Shown piece after piece: positions 60,745 through 64,000 of a DNA stretch of 64,000 nt (position 1 is the stretch's first letter; every line of letters starts with the position of its first letter). This DNA is from Methanosarcina sp. (GTDB taxonomy: Archaea; Halobacteriota; Methanosarcinia; Methanosarcinales; Methanosarcinaceae), in contig PLUB01000023.1 in NCBI GenBank assembly GCA_003164755.1, forward strand, positions 62,001 to 126,000, in the 5' to 3' direction. The position numbers and the translations under genes were made by a program. The notes under the pieces are model-generated. The model had not been told where the DNA came from. It saw nothing but the letters and a program-made list of their open reading frames with translations, and ran no database searches.

Positions 60745-61991
60745 ATGCTGGGGAAGACAAAACGCTATCTTGAGGTTACAAGAGTTCTTATAAAGTATAA
60801 CCTTATTTCAGAATTACAAAGGAGCTATTGAAGGTAAATTGGTAGCTGTAAAGATTCTTAGCCCAAATCTCATTGATACTATAAATATAGATCTTTCTAT
60901 CCTAAAAGATTTCAAGCTGATTATAAAAAAAATGCTCGTGATAGAACAGAAATTCGATATTGATTCTTTTTTACTAGAGATCCGGGAAATGCTTACCCGG
61001 GAACTTGATCTCAGAATTGAAGCTGTTAATATGCGGCGTTTTGAGGACAATTTTAAGAATGTGAAATGTTGCAGTGCCTAAAATTTATCCAGATTACTGT
61101 TCTGCCAATGTACTTACAATGGAATTTATCCAGGGAATTCAGATCAAAGATCTAATCGACATGTCAAAGCCGCAAAGCAAGAAATCGGAATACGCACGCA
61201 CTATTACCAAGAGTTACCTTAAACAGGTCTATATAGATGGCTTTTATCATGCCGATCCTCACGGAGGCAATATGATAGTTCAAGAAGACGATATTATTGC
61301 CTTCATAGATTTTGGGGCTGTTGGGAGTATAGATGACGAGCTTAAAATAAATACTCTGGAGTTTTATTACGCTGTCAATAACAGGGATGTGGAAGGCGCA
61401 ACTCAGAGTTTTCTGAAAATAGGAGCTGCAGATGCCGGTGATGTGGATATTCGCAGGCTCAGGAAAGATATGGATAACCTGATCGCAAACCAGAACTACG
61501 GGCTTGAAAGCAGGCAGAGTGACAATTTTGCAAAACTTGGGATGAAGTATGATATCTGGCTCCCCGGAGAATTTTCAACTCTTCAGAGGGCAATCCTTCT
61601 CATCGAGGGAGTCTGCTTGGAACTCGACCCTAAATACAACATAAAACCTATTGCGATCTCTATTCTCATGGAAGCTTCTAAAAAGCTTAATATCTCAAAA
61701 GGCGCTGCTCTTAATATTGAATTTAGCACTGAACCAGCAGATGAAAAGGCAGAATTAAGAGCTGTAATCAGAGAACTTGCCGAGAAAATGGAAATGATGG
61801 GAGATAAGTTCATTTTCATGAAACAAAATGAGAGCATAATAAATATTTTTTCAAAGGAATTCTACTTTGCTGTCCTGCTTATAGTTTCGACTTATGTGCT
61901 GTTCAATGGAGGTGCTTTTTCCTGGGTAGGGTTAGTTGGGTTTGTGGGATCGGTTTTGATGGTTACTCTTGCTATAATTTGGGGTAACTGA
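60745..61991 (+). pseudogene. ABC1/UbiB-type kinase with internal deletion and frameshift
   Basis: The N-terminus MLGKTKRYLEVTRVLIKYNL is family-like, but the reading jumps at about 60815 to YKGAIEGKLVAVKILSPNLI, so roughly 80-100 residues including the KxGQ motif are missing. A second shift near 61070 (CCSA stop) leads into PKIYPDYCSANVLTMEFIQG. From there the catalytic half is intact: YHADPHGGNMIV (HxD, metal-binding Asn), AFIDFGAVGSID (DFG), then a long helical region and a C-terminal membrane hairpin (FYFAVLLIVSTYVLFNGGAF, SVLMVTLAIIW). Such atypical kinases act in isoprenoid-lipid or quinone metabolism. The first 100 residues cannot be made, so the gene is dead. Confidence 0.85.
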
Positions 61992-61995
61992 GGCG

Positions 61996-62088
61996 ATAGA
62001 GGATTTCATAAATCCCACACTTCAACAAATTCTGATATAAGCTTTATAAACAACAAGCCATAAAATAGGGTTTGTCGAAATGCTCTAC
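61996..62088 (+). repeat. MITE-like element, copy 9
   Basis: Left terminal repeat ATAGAGGATTTCATAAATCC (61996-62015), core CAACAAATTCTGATATAAGC and TTTATAAACAACAAGCC, right terminal repeat GGGTTTGTCGAAATGCTCTA (62068-62087). It starts 5 bp after the kinase stop. Confidence 0.8.
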
Positions 62089-62122
62089 AATAATTCCAAA
62101 GAACCCGGAGAAAAGCAGAAGG

Positions 62123-62470
62123 ATGAAGGTAAAATTATAAAAAGTAATAACATTAAATGTAAGTCCAAATAATAAATAGAGTACTGCAGCCCTGTTGAAA
62201 GAAAAGCTTGACTTTGCAGCCTCAGAGGGTACAGAGAGAGAAATAATCCATCCTTATGATTTCAGTTTAAAATAGCGCATAAGTTTTTGCTTGTTAAACT
62301 AAAGTGTGGGGAAGTTATGGAAAATGCGCGATGAATGACGAACTAACACCTGTTCTAGAGAAGCTGAAAGATGCTGACGCATTTATACTTGGATCACCCT
62401 TTATCTTAGGAATTCTACTGGCGAGATGAGATCGTTCACGGACCACCAGATATTTCTATTTTTAGTTTAG
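62123..62470 (+). pseudogene. NADPH-dependent FMN reductase/flavodoxin-like remnant
   Basis: MKVKII start, then NTAALLKEKLDFAASEGTER, EIIHPYDFSLK, a stop, NDELTPVLEKLKDADAFILG SPF, a frame slip, and TGEMRSF. The order matches an iron-sulfur flavoprotein or NADPH:FMN reductase (phosphate loop, EIIHLYDF, middle, ILGSPFYLGNLTGEM). The Cys-rich segment between is degraded (FCLLN in place of the CxxC region). About half the gene remains. Confidence 0.7.
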
Positions 62471-62982
62471 TCTATACCCCCTAAATCACTTTATCCGAAA
62501 AATATCCGGATTGATTACATCTACACATTTGGTGTCAAGTAAGAAAAATACGTTTGTGCTTTTAAATATCAGCATTTAACGAATGCATAAGCTTTAGCCC
62601 TATAAGGAAAAATACCATCTTAAAAAATTTATTTTTCCCAAGTCTATAATAAGAAACTATATATCTTTTTTATGGTCATAATTTTTTACAAAATGGACTT
62701 TTCGATTCGATTATCTTTGCTTTATATTTTACATAGTATACACTCAATCATAAAGATAACTTATAAGTCCAGCTCGAATAAATTAAAGTGATCCAATATT
62801 AAATTGTTTTTAAATGTTCGATAAATGTTATTTCAAGCAGAACATTTGCTTCTAATCTTTGTAGGCAAAGCCATCTAAAATCGAATCAATAAATTGCCAT
62901 CAAAGCTCAAATGTAATTCTGATCACTGATGTTGAGATTGGCTCTTTAGGCAATTACACGGTCCATAATAGATTGAGTGATT

Positions 62983-63075
62983 TAAGAGAATTTCATAAAC
63001 CTATGATTTTCACTAGTAATTACATATAATTAATAAGCATATGACGACAATGTGGGAGGTATATAAAAAACTCTA
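62983..63075 (+). repeat. MITE-like element, copy 10
   Basis: Left terminal repeat AAGAGAATTTCATAAACC (62984-63001), right end GAGGTATATAAAAAACTCTA (63056-63075), core with TGATTTTCACTAGTAATTAC as in the copy at 14459. Confidence 0.65.
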
Positions 63076-63647
63076 CCTTCATTACTAAAGCAAAAATATT
63101 ATGAACATATTTAACTTTATATTTCACTTGTTAGAAAAAAATGTTTGTGTGGTTTCCCAGAAAAATGATATATATTCATGGAACTTCCTATAGCTATACC
63201 TTGCTGTATTAAATAAAGTAACTATAATCAACGATACTATGTGAGCCATGAGATACAGATAACAAAAAGGCTGTGTCTATACCAGAAGTGGGGTCATTTT
63301 TCTTATTCATAATAAACGACTTTGTAATCTTAAATAATTTTTTAGATCTTCTTTTGGTTTGTATAAATGATTTTGGTACCGACGAAATTCGAATTATTAT
63401 AGCTATAAAAATTTTAATATATTCTCTTAAAAGCTGCAACAAACTGGAATTTTACTTCCGAGTCTAAAGAAGCATCAATGAGCCTTACAATTGCCACATA
63501 TACTGTGAATATAACTGATGACAAAGAAAACATTGTGAGTAACAATTCAGCCTACTATAAAGCAGTTAGATCTCTGTTTTGATTCAATAGATACTTACGA
63601 TTATTGATGGAAGAAAAATAAAAAAATATCAATAACAAACAGTGAAA

Positions 63648-63727
63648 TAAAATCAGCCCACCAAAATTTGCTTATTGAATCATTGTAAAGATGGCTATTT
63701 ACATCATTTTGCCCAGCTAAATAGTTA
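63648..63727 (-). repeat. Dispersed repeat family 3, minus copy
   Basis: The reverse complement starts GTAACTATTTAGCTGGGCAA and continues like 40411-40490 and 52581-52660. Confidence 0.65.
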
Positions 63728-63933
63728 CCATTGTAGAATATTTCAGGAAATAAGCTACAGGAAAAATATTCACAGGATTGCCCCTTTTTTGAATTTAGAA
63801 AAGTATATTCCAAAAGAGGATCTTGCTGGAAAAATATCCAAAAAGTTATTCTGCAGAAATTTTTTATAATATTATCTTGCAAATAAAAATAGTCAGTATT
63901 TTTAATAGAAAGGACATTCAAATAAGTCATCAA

Positions 63934-64000
63934 TGCGACTGCCGGGATTCGAACCCGGGTTCTAAGCTTGGGAAGCTCAGGTCATAGCCACTAAACCACA
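63934..64000 (-). tRNA. tRNA-Gly (CCC), cut by window end
   Basis: Minus strand: anticodon stem TGAGC/GCTTA with loop TTCCCAA (anticodon CCC), T arm CCGGGTTCGAATCCCGG, acceptor end CAGTCGC with discriminator A at 63934. The 5' acceptor strand lies beyond base 64000. D arm TGGTTTAGTGGCTATGACC is visible. Confidence 0.9.

Larger units (their letters stand above)
62471..63930. other. Long spacer with MITE copy and repeat family 3
   Basis: MITE-like element at 62983-63075 and repeat family 3 at 63648-63727 (minus). Bases 63480-63590 translate to SLTIATYTVNITDDKENIVS and NNSAYYKAV, a small fragment of a CARDB-like extracellular beta domain, with no gene around it. Bases 63735-63870 hold a weak transposase-like CPAK..CP pattern I cannot support. 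Confidence 0.45.

Noticed and set aside
63735-63870. Transposase-like CPAK..CP pattern
   Set aside because: Too short and too degraded to assign to any IS family by eye.

Overview
The window is archaeal chromosome and almost certainly comes from a Methanosarcina or a close relative. The evidence is the archaeal gene order rpsM-rpsD-rpsK-rpoD with an RpoD carrying two ferredoxin-type 4Fe-4S motifs, an AksA-type homocitrate synthase of the coenzyme B pathway, an archaeal Lsm gene beside a small winged-helix/Cys-cluster protein, SD sequences of the GGAGGTG type, and IS families (IS5, IS110, IS605 types) typical of that genus. The DNA is AT-rich. Coding density is low, with roughly half the window in long spacers.

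Layout. 1-9 kb: a coiled-coil gene entering from the left edge (ending in a likely frameshift), a small Gly/Tyr-rich membrane protein, a broken TPR gene, an orphan ORF, a decayed IS110-type transposase, then aksA. 9-13.4 kb: a ThyX-like protein, a methylthioadenosine phosphorylase, and two small secreted His- or Gly/Tyr-rich proteins. 14.6-17 kb: a tandem duplication of a PF04072-type methyltransferase, one copy intact and one dead. 18-25.6 kb: a bacterial-looking pyruvate/indolepyruvate decarboxylase, a dead bacterioferritin, a large STAND-type NTPase with ten TPRs, and broken TPR and pentapeptide-repeat genes. 26.6-31 kb: a small secreted repeat protein, a cation-efflux gene with an internal amber codon, and a wrecked arsR-acr3 pair. 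31-41.3 kb: housekeeping genes (phosphoesterase, SF2 helicase, pheS, trpS, tRNA-Glu, winged-helix protein, Lsm). 41.6-48.8 kb: a DUF3467-like gene, a DUF457-like membrane protein, a broken SDR, PRC-barrel genes, a DUF1269 gene, and a GC-rich arylsulfatase interrupted by one TAA. 49.6-52.5 kb: remnant of a plasmid or virus with a family A DNA polymerase. 53-57.3 kb: a methyltransferase, tRNA-Ser, the ribosomal protein/RNA polymerase operon and tRNA-Leu. 57.3-64 kb: mostly decay (tnpB, ABC permease, IS5, ABC1 kinase, flavodoxin), one intact DUF523/DUF1722 gene and tRNA-Gly at the edge.

The core genes work in translation (PheS, TrpS, tRNAs, S13, S4, S11), transcription (RpoD, winged-helix protein), RNA metabolism (Lsm), coenzyme B synthesis and sulfur-nucleoside salvage. 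Most accessory genes are pseudogenes with only one or a few lesions, so gene loss is recent and ongoing. Several lesions are single in-frame TAG codons, which matters because Methanosarcina can decode TAG as pyrrolysine.

The most novel pattern I see is a family of about ten short elements of 92-96 bp. They share terminal inverted repeats close to TATAGAGGATTTCGATAAAC, and the same inverted repeats bound the decayed IS5-family element at 59.5-60.65 kb. They look like MITEs mobilised by that IS. Two further dispersed repeat families are also described. I found no CRISPR array and no complete defence island; the STAND-TPR NTPase is the only plausible defence-type gene.
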